Notes: generated by a model from the sequence alone, not told the origin. A stretch of 24,449 bases of DNA from an uncultured Pelagibacteraceae bacterium (GCA_902527075.1 CABZNM010000009.1:1-24449), one strand, 5' to 3'. Positions 1 to 9,769 are shown, counted from the stretch's first letter. A program made the numbers and translations.

Positions 1-297
1 GTTTTAGATAAAAAAACAATTGAACAAGCAAGGCAAACAAGTTCTGAGGGGAAAGATCTAGTTTTGGGTAATCTTAATACACGATTTGGACATGGCTTCA
101 TGTTAGGCAGCAAGCACATTTCAATGGGTCCTAATAGAAATGCCTTTGGTCATGGTGGAGCTGGGGGATCATTGGGTTTTGCGGATCCTGATCACCACGT
201 CTCTCTAGGATTTGTTATGAATCAAATGCATCCAGGAATTACAGCTTGGGACACAGCAATCAAACTAGTGACAAAAGTTTACGAAATAAAGAAATAG
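1..297 (+). CDS. Beta-lactamase-fold serine hydrolase, C-terminal fragment
   Basis: The frame is open from base 1 and ends at TAG 295-297, so 98 codons of the C-terminus are present and the 5' part lies outside the window. The segment FGHGFML, followed by GPNRNAFGHGGAGGSLGFAD, is the C-terminal signature of the class C beta-lactamase / EstB-type esterase family. Its HxG motif takes the place of the KTG of true beta-lactamases. Members usually hydrolyse esters or unknown substrates rather than antibiotics, so I would not call this a resistance gene. An internal TTG at 64 could be read as a start but is only an in-frame leucine codon. The gene ends 7 bases before the convergent gatB, with no clear terminator between them. 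The complementary N-terminal part of the same kind of protein is at the far end of the window. Confidence 0.85.
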   Translation, partial: VLDKKTIEQARQTSSEGKDLVLGNLNTRFGHGFMLGSKHISMGPNRNAFGHGGAGGSLGFADPDHHVSLGFVMNQMHPGITAWDTAIKLVTKVYEIKK

Positions 298-304
298 AAA
301 ATAA

Positions 305-1735
305 TTAAGTCTTCAATTTTTCTTTTAAAAATTCATTCAAAAGTTTTGGGTTTGCTTTTCCTTTAGAAAGTTTCATTGCTTCGCCAACAAAAAAACCAAA
401 TAACTTATCTTTTCCATTTTTATATTTTTCTACATTATCAGGATTTGCTAATAGTACCTCGTCTACTAGTTTTTCTAACTCCCCTCGATCACTAATTTGT
501 GATAAACCTTTTTCTAATATAATTTCACTAGCTGATTTACCTGTTTCACACATTTCTTCAAAAATATCTTTTGCTAGCCTGTTTGAAATTTTTCCACTTT
601 CTATATTATCTATTAATTCAGCTAATTTACCTGCAGATACCGGTGTTTCACTAATAGAAAGATTTTTTTTATTTAAGACTGAAAAAAGCTCACTGGTTAC
701 CCATGTTGTAACAAGTTTAGGACTCCTGTCTTTTACAACTTGCTCATAGTAATCACTTATAGCTCTATCTGAAACTATTACACCTGCATCATAGTCACTT
801 AAGTTGTATTCTTTAACTAGTCTATCTCTCTTCTGATCAGGTAACTCTGGTATCGTCTTTTTTATGCTTTCAATCCATGAGTCTTCAATTATTAGTGGCA
901 ACAAATCTGGGTCAGGAAAATATCGATAATCGTGTGCATCTTCCTTAGATCGCATTGATCTTGTTTCTCCAGAGTCAATATTATACAATCTTGTCTCTTG
1001 ACGTATGCTTTCTCCTGACTCGATCAACTTAATTTGTCTCTTTGCTTCGTAAATAATTGCAGAGTGAATAAATTTAAAAGAGTTTAAATTCTTAATCTCG
1101 CACCTTGTACCAAAACTGTCTCCTGGCTTATGTACTGATACATTTACATCGGCTCTCAGCGAGCCCTGCTCCATGTTCCCGTCACAAGTGTCTAAGTACC
1201 GTAAAATAGATCTTACTTTTTTAACATATTCAACCGCTTCATCAGCAGATGATATATCTGGCTTAGAAACTATCTCCATAAGAGCTATTCCTGAACGATT
1301 TAGATCAACAAATGTATAATTTGGGTCTTGGTCGTGCAGACTTTTTCCTGCATCTTGTTCCAAGTGCAGTCTCTCAATACCAATTTTTTTAGATTGGCCA
1401 TTTAAACTTATTTCAATAAATCCATTGCCTACAATAGGATCTTTGAATTGAGATATTTGATATCCTTGAGGTAAATCCTGATAAAAATAATTTTTTCGGT
1501 CAAAGATAGACTTATTATTAATCTTTGCGTTTAATCCAATTCCTGAACGAACTGCTTGCTCTACGCAAAATTTATTAATTACAGGCAACATACCTGGCAT
1601 TGCCGCATCAACTAGACTTACTTGACTGTTAGGGCCTGAGCCAAAATTTGTAGATGAAGATGAAAAAAGTTTTGAGTTAGATTTGACCTGTGCATGAATC
1701 TCAATTCCTACTACTAATTCCCACCCATCAATCAT
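305..1735 (-). CDS. gatB: Asp-tRNA(Asn)/Glu-tRNA(Gln) amidotransferase subunit B
   Basis: GatB is the subunit of the GatCAB complex that binds the mischarged tRNA and phosphorylates the acyl group. This allows Glu-tRNA(Gln), and/or Asp-tRNA(Asn), to be converted to the amide form in the cytoplasm. The 476-residue product has the usual length. It opens with [13 protein letters not shown], carries the family blocks [10 protein letters not shown] and [18 protein letters not shown] in the first 100 residues and [15 protein letters not shown] near residue 190, and ends in the helical tRNA-binding tail (YqeY-like) with GxxxGKANPK. The ATG at 1735 lies inside the end of gatA, overlapping it by 8 bases, which suggests translational coupling. 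It is the last gene of gatC-gatA-gatB. Identification is firm; which amino acid is used in vivo depends on the synthetases present elsewhere. Confidence 0.97.
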   Translation of the reverse strand: MIDGWELVVGIEIHAQVKSNSKLFSSSSTNFGSGPNSQVSLVDAAMPGMLPVINKFCVEQAVRSGIGLNAKINNKSIFDRKNYFYQDLPQGYQISQFKDPIVGNGFIEISLNGQSKKIGIERLHLEQDAGKSLHDQDPNYTFVDLNRSGIALMEIVSKPDISSADEAVEYVKKVRSILRYLDTCDGNMEQGSLRADVNVSVHKPGDSFGTRCEIKNLNSFKFIHSAIIYEAKRQIKLIESGESIRQETRLYNIDSGETRSMRSKEDAHDYRYFPDPDLLPLIIEDSWIESIKKTIPELPDQKRDRLVKEYNLSDYDAGVIVSDRAISDYYEQVVKDRSPKLVTTWVTSELFSVLNKKNLSISETPVSAGKLAELIDNIESGKISNRLAKDIFEEMCETGKSASEIILEKGLSQISDRGELEKLVDEVLLANPDNVEKYKNGKDKLFGFFVGEAMKLSKGKANPKLLNEFLKEKLKT

Positions 1736-3215
1736 TATTCCACCACTTATTAGGTTTATGGTTATAATTTATTGTGTCTTGAACATTTTTTGCAATATTT
1801 AGTAACTTCTGTTCCTCAAAAGAATTTGTTATTAGTTGTAGCCCAATTGGTAAATTATTTTCATCATTCGCGAATGGAATTGATATAGCTGGTATACCAG
1901 CTAGATTGACAGGAACTGTGAATATATCATTTAAATATGTCTGAACTGGGTCATTGGGTTCATTTTCAATTGCAAAAGCTGTGGATGGAGTGGATGGAGT
2001 TAATATTGCATCTACATTTTGAAATGCCTCATTAAAATCTCTTTTAATTAATGATCTCACTTTTTGAGCTTTAATATAATACGCATCATAATAACCAGAA
2101 GATAAAACATAAGTACCAATTAATATCCTTCTTTTAACTTCATCTCCAAAGCCAATTGATCTAGTTTCTTCATACATCTCAATTAGATTTTTACCCTCTT
2201 CTCTTATCCCATATTTTACTCCATCATATCGAGCTAAATTAGAAGATGCTTCGGCGGGAGCAATGATATAGTAAGTTGGCAGTGCATCCATTGTATGAGG
2301 CAAACTTATATCGACTATTTCTGCACCATTAGACTGTAATAATCGTTTACAATCGTCCCAAGCTTTTTGCGTACTGGCAGGTAAATCGTCACTTTCAAAT
2401 TCTTTCGGAATGCCAATTTTTATTCCATTAACTGAATTGTTCAAATTTTCAAAAAGATTTTCTTTATGTTTTATGGATGATGTTGAGTCCTTTTCATCAT
2501 GTCCTGAAATGATGTCTAATAATACAGCCGCATCTTCTACTGTTTTGGTAATAGGTCCCGCCTGATCTAAAGATGAAGCAAAAGCAACAATACCCCATCG
2601 CGAAACTCTGCCATAAGTAGGTTTTAGTCCTACTGTTCCAGTAAATGACGCAGGCTGTCTTATTGATCCTCCAGTGTCTGTTCCTAATGACGCTACACAT
2701 AAATCAGCCGCAACTGCAGCGGCAGAACCTCCAGAAGATCCTCCAGGAACAAGCTTTACATCTGATTGTGATGACTGCCACGGATTAATTACTGATCCGA
2801 AGTAACTTGTTTTATTAGTTGATCCCATTGCAAATTCGTCACAATTCAACTTGCCAAGATTTATTAATCCTGCATCAATACAATTTTGCGTAACAGTTGA
2901 CTCGTATGTAGGCACAAAATTTGACAATATACGACTAGATGCAGTTGTTTTGATATTATTCGTACAAAATAAGTCTTTTATACCAATCGGGATCCCATCA
3001 AATGGACTTTTATGCTTTCCTTCCTTGCGCCTTGTATCAGACTTTTCAGCCTCAGATAGTGCGTGTTCAGAGGCTACTGTATTATAACAATTCAGTTCCT
3101 CACCTTTTTTGATGTTATTTAAATAAATTTTAGTCAATTCATGAGACGATATTTCTCTTTTTGCAAGAAGATCTCTAGCATCTAACAAATTAAGATCAAT
3201 TTTCATTTTCTTCAC
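1728..3215 (-). CDS. gatA: Asp-tRNA(Asn)/Glu-tRNA(Gln) amidotransferase subunit A
   Basis: GatA is the glutaminase and amidase subunit: it releases ammonia from glutamine and passes it to GatB. The 495-residue protein shows the amidase signature with its Ser-cisSer-Lys triad: Lys80 in PIGIKD, Ser160 in [10 protein letters not shown], and Ser184 in [11 protein letters not shown] (assigned by spacing to known GatA enzymes). The listed start is a GTG at 3213-3215 that overlaps the gatC stop as GTGA. An ATG three codons on (3204-3206) is a good alternative, since an AAGAAA tract lies just before it. Neither has a strong Shine-Dalgarno sequence. The 3' end overlaps gatB, so the three subunits are probably made from one message in fixed proportion. 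Confidence 0.97.
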   Translation of the reverse strand: MKKMKIDLNLLDARDLLAKREISSHELTKIYLNNIKKGEELNCYNTVASEHALSEAEKSDTRRKEGKHKSPFDGIPIGIKDLFCTNNIKTTASSRILSNFVPTYESTVTQNCIDAGLINLGKLNCDEFAMGSTNKTSYFGSVINPWQSSQSDVKLVPGGSSGGSAAAVAADLCVASLGTDTGGSIRQPASFTGTVGLKPTYGRVSRWGIVAFASSLDQAGPITKTVEDAAVLLDIISGHDEKDSTSSIKHKENLFENLNNSVNGIKIGIPKEFESDDLPASTQKAWDDCKRLLQSNGAEIVDISLPHTMDALPTYYIIAPAEASSNLARYDGVKYGIREEGKNLIEMYEETRSIGFGDEVKRRILIGTYVLSSGYYDAYYIKAQKVRSLIKRDFNEAFQNVDAILTPSTPSTAFAIENEPNDPVQTYLNDIFTVPVNLAGIPAISIPFANDENNLPIGLQLITNSFEEQKLLNIAKNVQDTINYNHKPNKWWNND

Positions 3216-3499
3216 TCAATAACTTTAGGCACAGAAAAGAAATCTAATTCCTTTTCTGGTGCATTTTCTAAAATTTCATTAGCAGAATTTTTGTCAATAG
3301 CTATATCGTCTCTCATAACAAGTGATTGATCTAATGAATTTGAAGTTGGATCTACTTCTTCAGTATCTAAACTTTGAAGTCTATCAATAAAATTTAGAAT
3401 AGAACCAAGATCTTTTGAAAGAGAAGATAACTTATTATCATCAATCTTTATCTTTGATAGTTTTCCTAATTTCAAAAGACTATTCTTATCAAATTCCAT
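3212..3499 (-). CDS. gatC: Asp-tRNA(Asn)/Glu-tRNA(Gln) amidotransferase subunit C
   Basis: This small (95-residue) subunit wraps around GatA and GatB and stabilises the complex. The sequence fits the family: an N-terminal helix with LLKLGKLSKIKID, a second helix LSKDLGSILNFIDRLQSLDT, then VDPTSN, the short MRDD block, and the C-terminal [17 protein letters not shown], which is close to the family consensus. It is the first gene of gatCAB and runs divergently from ruvX across a 48-base gap, an arrangement common in Alphaproteobacteria. The stop codon overlaps the gatA GTG start. Confidence 0.95.
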   Translation of the reverse strand: MEFDKNSLLKLGKLSKIKIDDNKLSSLSKDLGSILNFIDRLQSLDTEEVDPTSNSLDQSLVMRDDIAIDKNSANEILENAPEKELDFFSVPKVIE

Positions 3500-3547
3500 A
3501 ATTTCTAATATATAAGCTTTAATCTTTCTATGATATACATATAAAAA
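3500..3547. promoter_or_regulatory. Divergent gatC / ruvX intergenic region
   Basis: These 48 bases separate two divergent operons and must hold, or overlap, both promoters. The region is almost entirely A and T. On the minus strand a TATATT-like -10 lies about 10-20 bases before gatC; on the plus strand TATGAT at about 3530 could serve ruvX. I find no convincing -35 box for either, and no operator palindrome. The promoter role is inferred from the gene arrangement rather than from strong motifs. Confidence 0.35.
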
Positions 3548-4036
3548 ATGTTTAATTCAACATACAAAGTCAACGATTTACTTGAATTCAAACCTTTTCT
3601 TTTAAACCAAAAAAGAATAATGGGATTAGACCTTGGGAAAAAAAGAATAGGTATTTCTATTTCAACTTTATCTCTGAACGGGGCCTTGCCACTAAAAACT
3701 ATTAGTAATGACAAGTTTATTGAATTAATTAATACTATAAAAAATATTGTTATTGAGTATGACATCAAAGCTATTGTTTTTGGACTGCCTAAGAATATGG
3801 ATGGATCAGAAGGGAAAAGTGCTCAATCAGTTAGAGATAAGGCAGAAAAAATTTGCAATGAATTGTGCATTAAATACGCTTTTTGGGATGAAAGGCTGTC
3901 AACAGTAGCTGTTGAACGAAACTACATTATTGATGAAAAAAGTAGAGCAAAAAAAAGGGATAATAAAAAAGACATTGATAACCTAGCTGCAGCATTTATC
4001 TTGGAGGGTGCAATAAACTATATTACAAATAACTGA
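3548..4036 (+). CDS. ruvX: Putative pre-16S rRNA nuclease / Holliday junction resolvase YqgF
   Basis: YqgF/RuvX is a small RNase H-fold protein needed for 5' maturation of 16S rRNA and historically annotated as a Holliday junction resolvase. The 162 residues show the family blocks: MGLDLGKKRIGIS (acidic Asp28), VFGLPKNMDGSEG, then WDERLST, and the C-terminal KKDIDNLAAAFILE with the last acidic residues. The 24-residue N-terminal extension (DLLEFKPFLLNQKR) before the first strand resembles the longer N-terminus usual in alphaproteobacterial members, so the first ATG is kept. It is the first gene of ruvX-pyrB-plsY and is followed 5 bases later by pyrB. Confidence 0.93.
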   Translation: MFNSTYKVNDLLEFKPFLLNQKRIMGLDLGKKRIGISISTLSLNGALPLKTISNDKFIELINTIKNIVIEYDIKAIVFGLPKNMDGSEGKSAQSVRDKAEKICNELCIKYAFWDERLSTVAVERNYIIDEKSRAKKRDNKKDIDNLAAAFILEGAINYITNN

Positions 4037-4041
4037 ATTGA

Positions 4042-4980
4042 ATGACTCAAGATATTAAAATACCAAAAATAAGTCAAAAGCATCTTTTGGGAATAAAATA
4101 TCTTTCCATTGATGATATCAATAAAATTTTAGAATTAGCTATTTTCTTTAAACTTAAAAATAAGGAAAAAAATAAAAATTACCCTATTCTCACTGGTAGA
4201 ACTATTATTAATCTTTTCTTCGAACCTTCAACTAGAACATTAATTTCATTTGAAATAGCTGCCAAAAGATTGGGTGCAGATGTAATAAATATGAATATCG
4301 AAGGTTCATCATTACGAAAAGGAGAAACATTATCAGATACTGCCCATACGATTGGCGCTATGAGTCCTGACCTCGTTGTCATAAGACATAGTGAAGATAA
4401 TTCTGCTGAGGAAATTAGTAAACTTTTAGAATGTCCCGTGGTAAATGCTGGAGAGGGAATAAATGAGCATCCAACTCAAGCATTGTTAGATGCATTCACA
4501 ATTCTTGACCACAAGAAAACTCTTAAAGATTTAATTGTTTCAATATGTGGTGACCTTGAACATAGTCGTGTTGCAAGATCAAATTATTATTTATTAACTA
4601 AAATGGGCTCAAAAGTAAGATTTGTTTATCCAAAATATTTTCAACCTAAAGATTTACAAAAATACAAAGTTGAAACATTCAACAGCTTAATAGAAGGAAT
4701 AAAAGGCTCCGATATTGTTATGATGCTTAGAATTCAAAATGAAAGAATTATGGATACTAAATTACCAAGTACAAATGATTATTTTTTAGAATACGGACTT
4801 ACCACAGAAAAATTAGAAAATGCAAAATCTAATGCTCTTGTTATGCACCCAGGACCAATCAACAGAGATGTTGAAATTGAGAGTTCTTTGGCTGATAATG
4901 TAAATAAGTCAGTGATAAATGAACAAGTCGAAAATGGTGTTGCAGTAAGAATGGCGTGTCTTGCAATACTAATGAAATAA
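4042..4980 (+). CDS. pyrB: Aspartate carbamoyltransferase, catalytic subunit
   Basis: PyrB makes N-carbamoyl-aspartate from carbamoyl phosphate and aspartate, the first committed step of pyrimidine synthesis. The 312-residue length is typical. The carbamoyl-phosphate loop FFEPSTRT is at residues 59-66; further family blocks are HPTQALLDAFTI, GDLEHSRVARS, MMLRIQNER, and the aspartate-binding MHPGPINRDVE. In most Alphaproteobacteria pyrC follows pyrB; here plsY begins on the base after the pyrB stop, so pyrC is absent from this locus. No regulatory pyrI gene is seen. PyrE, a later step of the same pathway, is encoded at 15649-16233. Confidence 0.97.
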   Translation: MTQDIKIPKISQKHLLGIKYLSIDDINKILELAIFFKLKNKEKNKNYPILTGRTIINLFFEPSTRTLISFEIAAKRLGADVINMNIEGSSLRKGETLSDTAHTIGAMSPDLVVIRHSEDNSAEEISKLLECPVVNAGEGINEHPTQALLDAFTILDHKKTLKDLIVSICGDLEHSRVARSNYYLLTKMGSKVRFVYPKYFQPKDLQKYKVETFNSLIEGIKGSDIVMMLRIQNERIMDTKLPSTNDYFLEYGLTTEKLENAKSNALVMHPGPINRDVEIESSLADNVNKSVINEQVENGVAVRMACLAILMK

Positions 4981-5556
4981 ATGATTTTCGAAATTGTTTT
5001 AGTATTATTGCTATCTTATTTTCTTGGATCTATACCCTCGGGAGTAATATTTGCAAAAATTTTTAACTTAGAGGATTTAAGAACAATTGGTTCTGGGAAT
5101 ACAGGAACAACAAATGTACTTAGAACTGGAAATTATACCGCAGCTGCACTAACTTTAATATTTGATTTTGGTAAAGCTTGTTTAGCAATTTATCAAACTA
5201 TTTTGTTTAATGATGATCTAATTTTCATATCAGGTTTAGTAATTTTAATAGGACATATATTTCCAGTTTGGTTACGATTTAAAGGGGGTAAAGGTTTTGC
5301 TTCTTACCTCGGTATTATATCAATGGTGAATATTTATTTATTTTTATTAATATCTTTAATCTGGCTTATAGTATTTTTTTATAAAAAAGTTTCATCGCTT
5401 GCAGCTTTATTCAGTTGTTTAAGTTGTATTTTATTTTCTATTATAATTTTTAAATCAAATGTCATGTTGGTTATTGTATTAACAATAATAATTATTCTAA
5501 CTCATCGAGAAAATATAAAAAGACTCATAGGCGGCAACGAAACTGAAATAAAATAA
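4981..5556 (+). CDS. plsY: Acyl-phosphate:glycerol-3-phosphate acyltransferase
   Basis: PlsY is an inner-membrane enzyme that moves an acyl group from acyl-phosphate to glycerol-3-phosphate, the first acylation in phospholipid synthesis. The 191 residues form several hydrophobic segments. All three signature motifs are present: SIPSG at 17-21, GSGNTGTTNVLR at 37-48, and GHIFPVWLRFKGGKG at 91-105. The start ATG directly follows the pyrB TAA with no gap, implying coupled translation. A 95-base gap then separates it from topA. In many relatives dprA lies between plsY and topA; it is missing here. Confidence 0.96.
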   Translation: MIFEIVLVLLLSYFLGSIPSGVIFAKIFNLEDLRTIGSGNTGTTNVLRTGNYTAAALTLIFDFGKACLAIYQTILFNDDLIFISGLVILIGHIFPVWLRFKGGKGFASYLGIISMVNIYLFLLISLIWLIVFFYKKVSSLAALFSCLSCILFSIIIFKSNVMLVIVLTIIIILTHRENIKRLIGGNETEIK

Positions 5557-5651
5557 TCCCCATATTCTGGGTTTATTTGAAAATATTCATTCATAAGTTT
5601 GACAAATTACAAAAAAAATATTTAAAGTCGCGAAATTAACATATTTTAAAA
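5557..5651 (+). promoter_or_regulatory. plsY-topA gap with candidate topA promoter
   Basis: The gap starts with a weak stem (CCCA-TATTC-TGGG, about 5559-5572) followed by a few Ts, which might be a remnant terminator but has only four pairs. A perfect TTGACA lies at 5599-5604. Seventeen bases on is TTAAAG (5622-5627), and a slightly closer TATTTA could also act as the -10. This is the best-looking sigma-70 type site in the window and would drive topA. No clear Shine-Dalgarno sequence precedes the topA ATG. Confidence 0.4.
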
Positions 5652-8228
5652 ATGAATTTAGTTATTGTTGAAAGTCCCGCAAAAGCGAAAACAATTAATA
5701 AGTATTTAGGCGATAGCTTTAACGTTCTTGCTAGCTTTGGTCATGTTCGTGACCTCCCTTCAAAAAATGGCTCTGTAGATCCAGAAAAAGAATTTGCCTT
5801 TGAATGGGAAGTTTCTAATACTTCAAAAAAACATATGAAAGAGATTTATGATGCTAGTGAAAAAGCATCAACACTCTACTTAGCTACGGACCCTGACCGT
5901 GAGGGAGAGGCAATTGCATGGCATATAGTTGAATTACTTAATAAAAAAAAGTTATTAAAAGATAAAGAGGTTAAAAGGGTTGTCTTTAGCGAGATAACTA
6001 AAAACGCTGTCACAAATGGTATTGCTAATCCAAGAGAAATAGATAGTGATCTTGTTGATGCTTATCTTGCAAGAAGAGCCCTAGATTATCTTTTTGGCTT
6101 TAATTTATCTCCAGTTCTTTGGAGAAAATTACCCGGTGCAAAATCTGCTGGAAGAGTTCAGTCAGTTGCTCTTCGTTTGATTTGTGAACGAGAACTCGAA
6201 ATAGAAGCATTCATTGCTGAAGAGTACTGGAAAATAAAATCAAAAGTAGAAATTGAAGGAGGAAAGCAAATAGATGCAAACTTAATTTCATTAAATGGAT
6301 CTAAAATAGAAAAGTTTTCATTTAAAAATGAAATTGAAGCAGAAAATATTCTAAATAATTTTAAAGATCAGAAATTTAAAATCACAGATATAACTAAAAA
6401 GCCAGCTATGAGAAACCCTGATGCCCCATTCTCAACTTCTACTCTTCAGCAAGTGGCCTCAAGCATCTTTGGCTTTGGCGCATCCAGAACTATGCAAATA
6501 GCTCAAAAACTATTTCAAGGCATTGAAATCGATGGAGAAACTGTTGGATTAATTACATACATGCGAACTGATAGTACTGAAATCTCAAAAGAAGCGATTA
6601 GTACTTATAGAGAATATCTAAAAAATAATTTTGATAAATCTTACTTGCCTGATCAAGTAAGAAATTATAAAGGCAAAAAAGCAAAAAATGCTCAAGAAGC
6701 ACATGAAGGCATTAGACCTACCGATATAAATCTAACGCCTGAAAAAGTATCTAAATACTTGGATGTGGATAGTAAAAAACTTTACTCATTAATCTGGAAA
6801 AGGTCACTAGCGAGTCAAATGAGTTCAGCCCAGTTTGAAAGAACCGCATTAGATATTTCCTCAAATGATGGAAGAATAATTCTTAGAGCTAATGGTTCAA
6901 TAAGTAAATTTGATGGTTATTTAAACATATACAGTGAATTTAAAGTAAAAGATGAAAATATAGAAAAAAAATCTGAAGAGGATGACCTTAATAATGAAGA
7001 TGAGGATACTTTACCAGAGGTAAGCTTAGATACAAAAATAAATAGTGTAATTCCTGAAAAATCACAACATTTCACATTACCTCCACCAAGATACTCAGAA
7101 GCGAGTCTCGTAAAAAAGTTGGAAGAACTTGGTATTGGTAGGCCTTCCACATATGCCAGCATCATATCAGTATTAAAAGTAAGAAATTATGTTGAATTAG
7201 AAAAAAATAGATTTGTACCTGAAGATAGAGCAATATTAATAACTGCTTTTCTTAAGGGTTTTTTCTCAAAGTACATTGATTATGAATTTACTGCAGGTAT
7301 GGAAGAGTCTTTAGACGAGATTACATCTGGTAATGTAAAGTGGACTGAATTTTTAAAAGAATTCTGGAATGGCTTCTCATCTAATGTTGGTGATGTCACA
7401 GACCTCAGAATAACAAATGTATTGGATAATTTAAATGACACTTTGAAACATCATATTTTTGAAAAATCTGAGAACAATAACGTATCAAGATCATGCCCAT
7501 CTGAGGATTGTAAAGGAGAGCTGAGTCTTAAGGTAAGTCGATTTGGTGCATTTGTTGGATGCTCAAATTATCCTGATTGTAAATTTACAAGACCAATATC
7601 TCATAAAAAAATTAAAGAAGCTTTTGAAGATACGGTATTAGGTAAAGATACAGATACAGATAAAGATATAAAACTACTAAATGGAAGATTTGGTCCTTAT
7701 GTGCAACTCGGAGAAATTGAAGGAAAGGATAAACCTCAAAGAGCCTCGGTTCCAAAGGGTATATCTCCATCAGAAATAGATTTTGAAAAAGCTCAATATT
7801 TACTTAGCTTACCTCGCGAAATTGGAGAGCATCCTGAAAGCGGAGAAAAGATAACAGTGAATTATGGGAGATATGGAAGTTATTTAAGCTGTGCAGATAA
7901 AAATGCAAGTCTGGAAGACAATAATGAAATTTTCAATATTGGCATCAATCGAGCGGTAGACTTGTTAGCAAACGCTAAGCCTGGGAGATTAAGAAGTTCT
8001 TCAGAAATTAAAACACTAGGTGAACACCCCGATGATAAAAAGCCCATCAAAGTAATGAAAGGAAAGTTCGGCCCATATATCAAATATAAATCAGTCAACG
8101 CAACCATACCAGATCAGATCGATCCAGAAAATATAGAAATTGATGAAGCAATTGATTTAATTGAGAAAAAAATGGAAAAAATGGGTAATAAGAAGAAAAA
8201 AACTTCTAAAAAATTAAAAAATCTCTAA
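5652..8228 (+). CDS. topA: DNA topoisomerase I (type IA)
   Basis: TopA relaxes negative supercoils through a covalent 5'-phosphotyrosine link. The 858-residue protein starts with the Toprim domain (LVIVESPAKAKTI at residues 3-15, DPDREGEAIAWH with its metal-binding acidic residues). The active-site Tyr303 lies in GLITYMRTDST. A highly acidic linker occupies about residues 437-457, followed by LPPPRYSEASLVKKLEELGIGRPSTYA. Near the C-terminus is one four-cysteine zinc finger (Cys615, Cys620, Cys637, Cys643), then three Topo I C-terminal repeats (GRFGPYVQLG, GRYGSYLSC, GKFGPYIKY) and a lysine-rich tail. The length and layout are normal for an alphaproteobacterial TopA. The RNase R gene that often follows topA in relatives is not here. 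Confidence 0.97.
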   Translation: MNLVIVESPAKAKTINKYLGDSFNVLASFGHVRDLPSKNGSVDPEKEFAFEWEVSNTSKKHMKEIYDASEKASTLYLATDPDREGEAIAWHIVELLNKKKLLKDKEVKRVVFSEITKNAVTNGIANPREIDSDLVDAYLARRALDYLFGFNLSPVLWRKLPGAKSAGRVQSVALRLICERELEIEAFIAEEYWKIKSKVEIEGGKQIDANLISLNGSKIEKFSFKNEIEAENILNNFKDQKFKITDITKKPAMRNPDAPFSTSTLQQVASSIFGFGASRTMQIAQKLFQGIEIDGETVGLITYMRTDSTEISKEAISTYREYLKNNFDKSYLPDQVRNYKGKKAKNAQEAHEGIRPTDINLTPEKVSKYLDVDSKKLYSLIWKRSLASQMSSAQFERTALDISSNDGRIILRANGSISKFDGYLNIYSEFKVKDENIEKKSEEDDLNNEDEDTLPEVSLDTKINSVIPEKSQHFTLPPPRYSEASLVKKLEELGIGRPSTYASIISVLKVRNYVELEKNRFVPEDRAILITAFLKGFFSKYIDYEFTAGMEESLDEITSGNVKWTEFLKEFWNGFSSNVGDVTDLRITNVLDNLNDTLKHHIFEKSENNNVSRSCPSEDCKGELSLKVSRFGAFVGCSNYPDCKFTRPISHKKIKEAFEDTVLGKDTDTDKDIKLLNGRFGPYVQLGEIEGKDKPQRASVPKGISPSEIDFEKAQYLLSLPREIGEHPESGEKITVNYGRYGSYLSCADKNASLEDNNEIFNIGINRAVDLLANAKPGRLRSSSEIKTLGEHPDDKKPIKVMKGKFGPYIKYKSVNATIPDQIDPENIEIDEAIDLIEKKMEKMGNKKKKTSKKLKNL

Positions 8229-8260
8229 TCTACATCCATAAGTTTTATTATCATTTTAAT

Positions 8261-8267
8261 GGAAGGA
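8261..8267 (+). promoter_or_regulatory. Strong ribosome binding site of the aldehyde dehydrogenase gene
   Basis: GGAAGGA lies 5 bases before the ATG at 8273. It is one of the few strong Shine-Dalgarno sequences in the window, where most starts rely on overlaps or show none. It fixes the start of the dehydrogenase and suggests that this gene is well translated. An ATG at 8259 just before it is out of frame. Confidence 0.7.
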
Positions 8268-8272
8268 AATTC

Positions 8273-9763
8273 ATGGCTTTAGCTCATAGTGATGTTATAG
8301 AAAAAAAGTCTTCAATTGACTTGAAGACACAGGCTTTTATTGGTGGAAATTACACAAATTCATTATCTGGAAAAACTTTTGAAAGCATTAGTCCTGTAGA
8401 TGGAAATTTGATAGCTCAAGTAGCTGAATGCGATGTTGAAGATATTAATCGTGCTGTAAAAGCTGCAAGGACTGTATTTGAAAAGGGATCTTGGTCTCGA
8501 ATGGCCCCTTCAAAAAGAAAAAAAATACTGTTCAATTTTGCAGATCTAATGAAAAAAAATATTCTTGAACTTGGTCTTCTTGAAACGATGAATATGGGAA
8601 AGCCTATTACCAGAGCTACAGGTGATATTGCTGCATGCATCAATTGTACTAAATGGTATGCTGAAGCAATTGATAAATTGTACGATGACGTAGCGCCAAC
8701 TGGTGATAATTTAATTGCCACCATTACCAAAGAACCACTAGGTGTAGTTGGTGCAGTGACACCTTGGAATTTTCCCCTACTTATGGCATGTTGGAAATTT
8801 GCACCTGCTGTTGCTACAGGCAATAGTTTTATTTTGAAGCCAGCCGAACAATCACCTTTATCAGCTCTAAGAGTTGCTGAATTAGCAATGGAAGCAGGAA
8901 TACCAGAAGGTGTATTTAATGTTGTACCTGGATTTGGACCTACAGCCGGCAAAGCTCTTGGAACACATATGGACGTAGATAAATTAGGTTTTACTGGGTC
9001 AACTGAAGTTGGTAGATACTTCTTATCTTACTCAGGTGAATCAAATATGAAGCGTGTTTCTCTAGAATGTGGAGGAAAATCTCCAAACATAATTTTTGGA
9101 GACGCTCCTGATTTAGATTTTGCTGCAAAAATGGCCGCAGACGGGATGTTTGGTAATAGCGGTCAAGTATGTGACGCACCATCAAGACTTCTCATTCAAA
9201 AATCAATTAAAGATGAATTCCTAGAAAAAGTTGTCGAATATTCAAAGCCTTGGTTTCCGAGTGACCCTTATGATCCGAAAACTCTAATGGGTTCGATTGT
9301 TAATCAAACACAAACTGAGAGAATTCTTGATTACATTGATAAAGGAAAAAGTGAAGGAGCAAATGTCCTAACAGGTGGAGATCAAGTAATGCAAGATACT
9401 GGAGGTTATTACGTAAATCCAACTGTCTTTAAAGATGTTAAAAATGAGATGACCGTTGCAAAAGACGAGATTTTTGGCCCTGTACTATGTGCAATTGATT
9501 TTGAAAATGAAGATGAAGCTCTTCAAATTGCAAATGATACTCATTATGGCCTCAATGCAATGATATGGTCTAATGATTTAAATAAAGTTCATAAGTTAGC
9601 AAAAAGAATTAAAAGTGGGAAAGTGCTTATCAATAGTGTTAGTGATGGTGACATGTCTCTGCCTCATGGAGGATACAAACAATCAGGTTTTGGTAGAGAT
9701 AAGTCATTAGAAGCACTGGGTCAGTACACTCAGACAAAACTCACGTTGATAGAAATAAAATAA
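8273..9763 (+). CDS. NAD(P)-dependent aldehyde dehydrogenase, PuuC-like
   Basis: This cytoplasmic ALDH-superfamily enzyme oxidises an aldehyde to an acid. The 496 residues include the cofactor-binding VTPWNFPLLMACWKFAPA and LKPAEQSPLSALR, the FTGSTEVG loop, the general base Glu265 in LECGGKSPN, and the catalytic Cys300 in SGQVCDAP. By recall it resembles E. coli PuuC (gamma-glutamyl-gamma-aminobutyraldehyde dehydrogenase) along its whole length, most clearly in WYAEAIDK and in the C-terminal DGDMSLPHGGYKQSGFGRD. That would fit polyamine or amino-aldehyde breakdown, but related enzymes take betaine aldehyde and other substrates and no other putrescine-pathway gene is near. It follows topA by 44 bases with its own strong ribosome binding site and is only 6 bases from the next gene, so it probably heads the operon running to panC. 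Confidence 0.92.
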   Translation: MALAHSDVIEKKSSIDLKTQAFIGGNYTNSLSGKTFESISPVDGNLIAQVAECDVEDINRAVKAARTVFEKGSWSRMAPSKRKKILFNFADLMKKNILELGLLETMNMGKPITRATGDIAACINCTKWYAEAIDKLYDDVAPTGDNLIATITKEPLGVVGAVTPWNFPLLMACWKFAPAVATGNSFILKPAEQSPLSALRVAELAMEAGIPEGVFNVVPGFGPTAGKALGTHMDVDKLGFTGSTEVGRYFLSYSGESNMKRVSLECGGKSPNIIFGDAPDLDFAAKMAADGMFGNSGQVCDAPSRLLIQKSIKDEFLEKVVEYSKPWFPSDPYDPKTLMGSIVNQTQTERILDYIDKGKSEGANVLTGGDQVMQDTGGYYVNPTVFKDVKNEMTVAKDEIFGPVLCAIDFENEDEALQIANDTHYGLNAMIWSNDLNKVHKLAKRIKSGKVLINSVSDGDMSLPHGGYKQSGFGRDKSLEALGQYTQTKLTLIEIK

Positions 9764-9769
9764 TTAATA

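Noticed and set aside
2851..3087. Open frame opposite gatA, and similar frames opposite topA, the dehydrogenase, rel and others
   Set aside because: They run antisense or out of phase to firmly identified genes and encode no recognisable domain.
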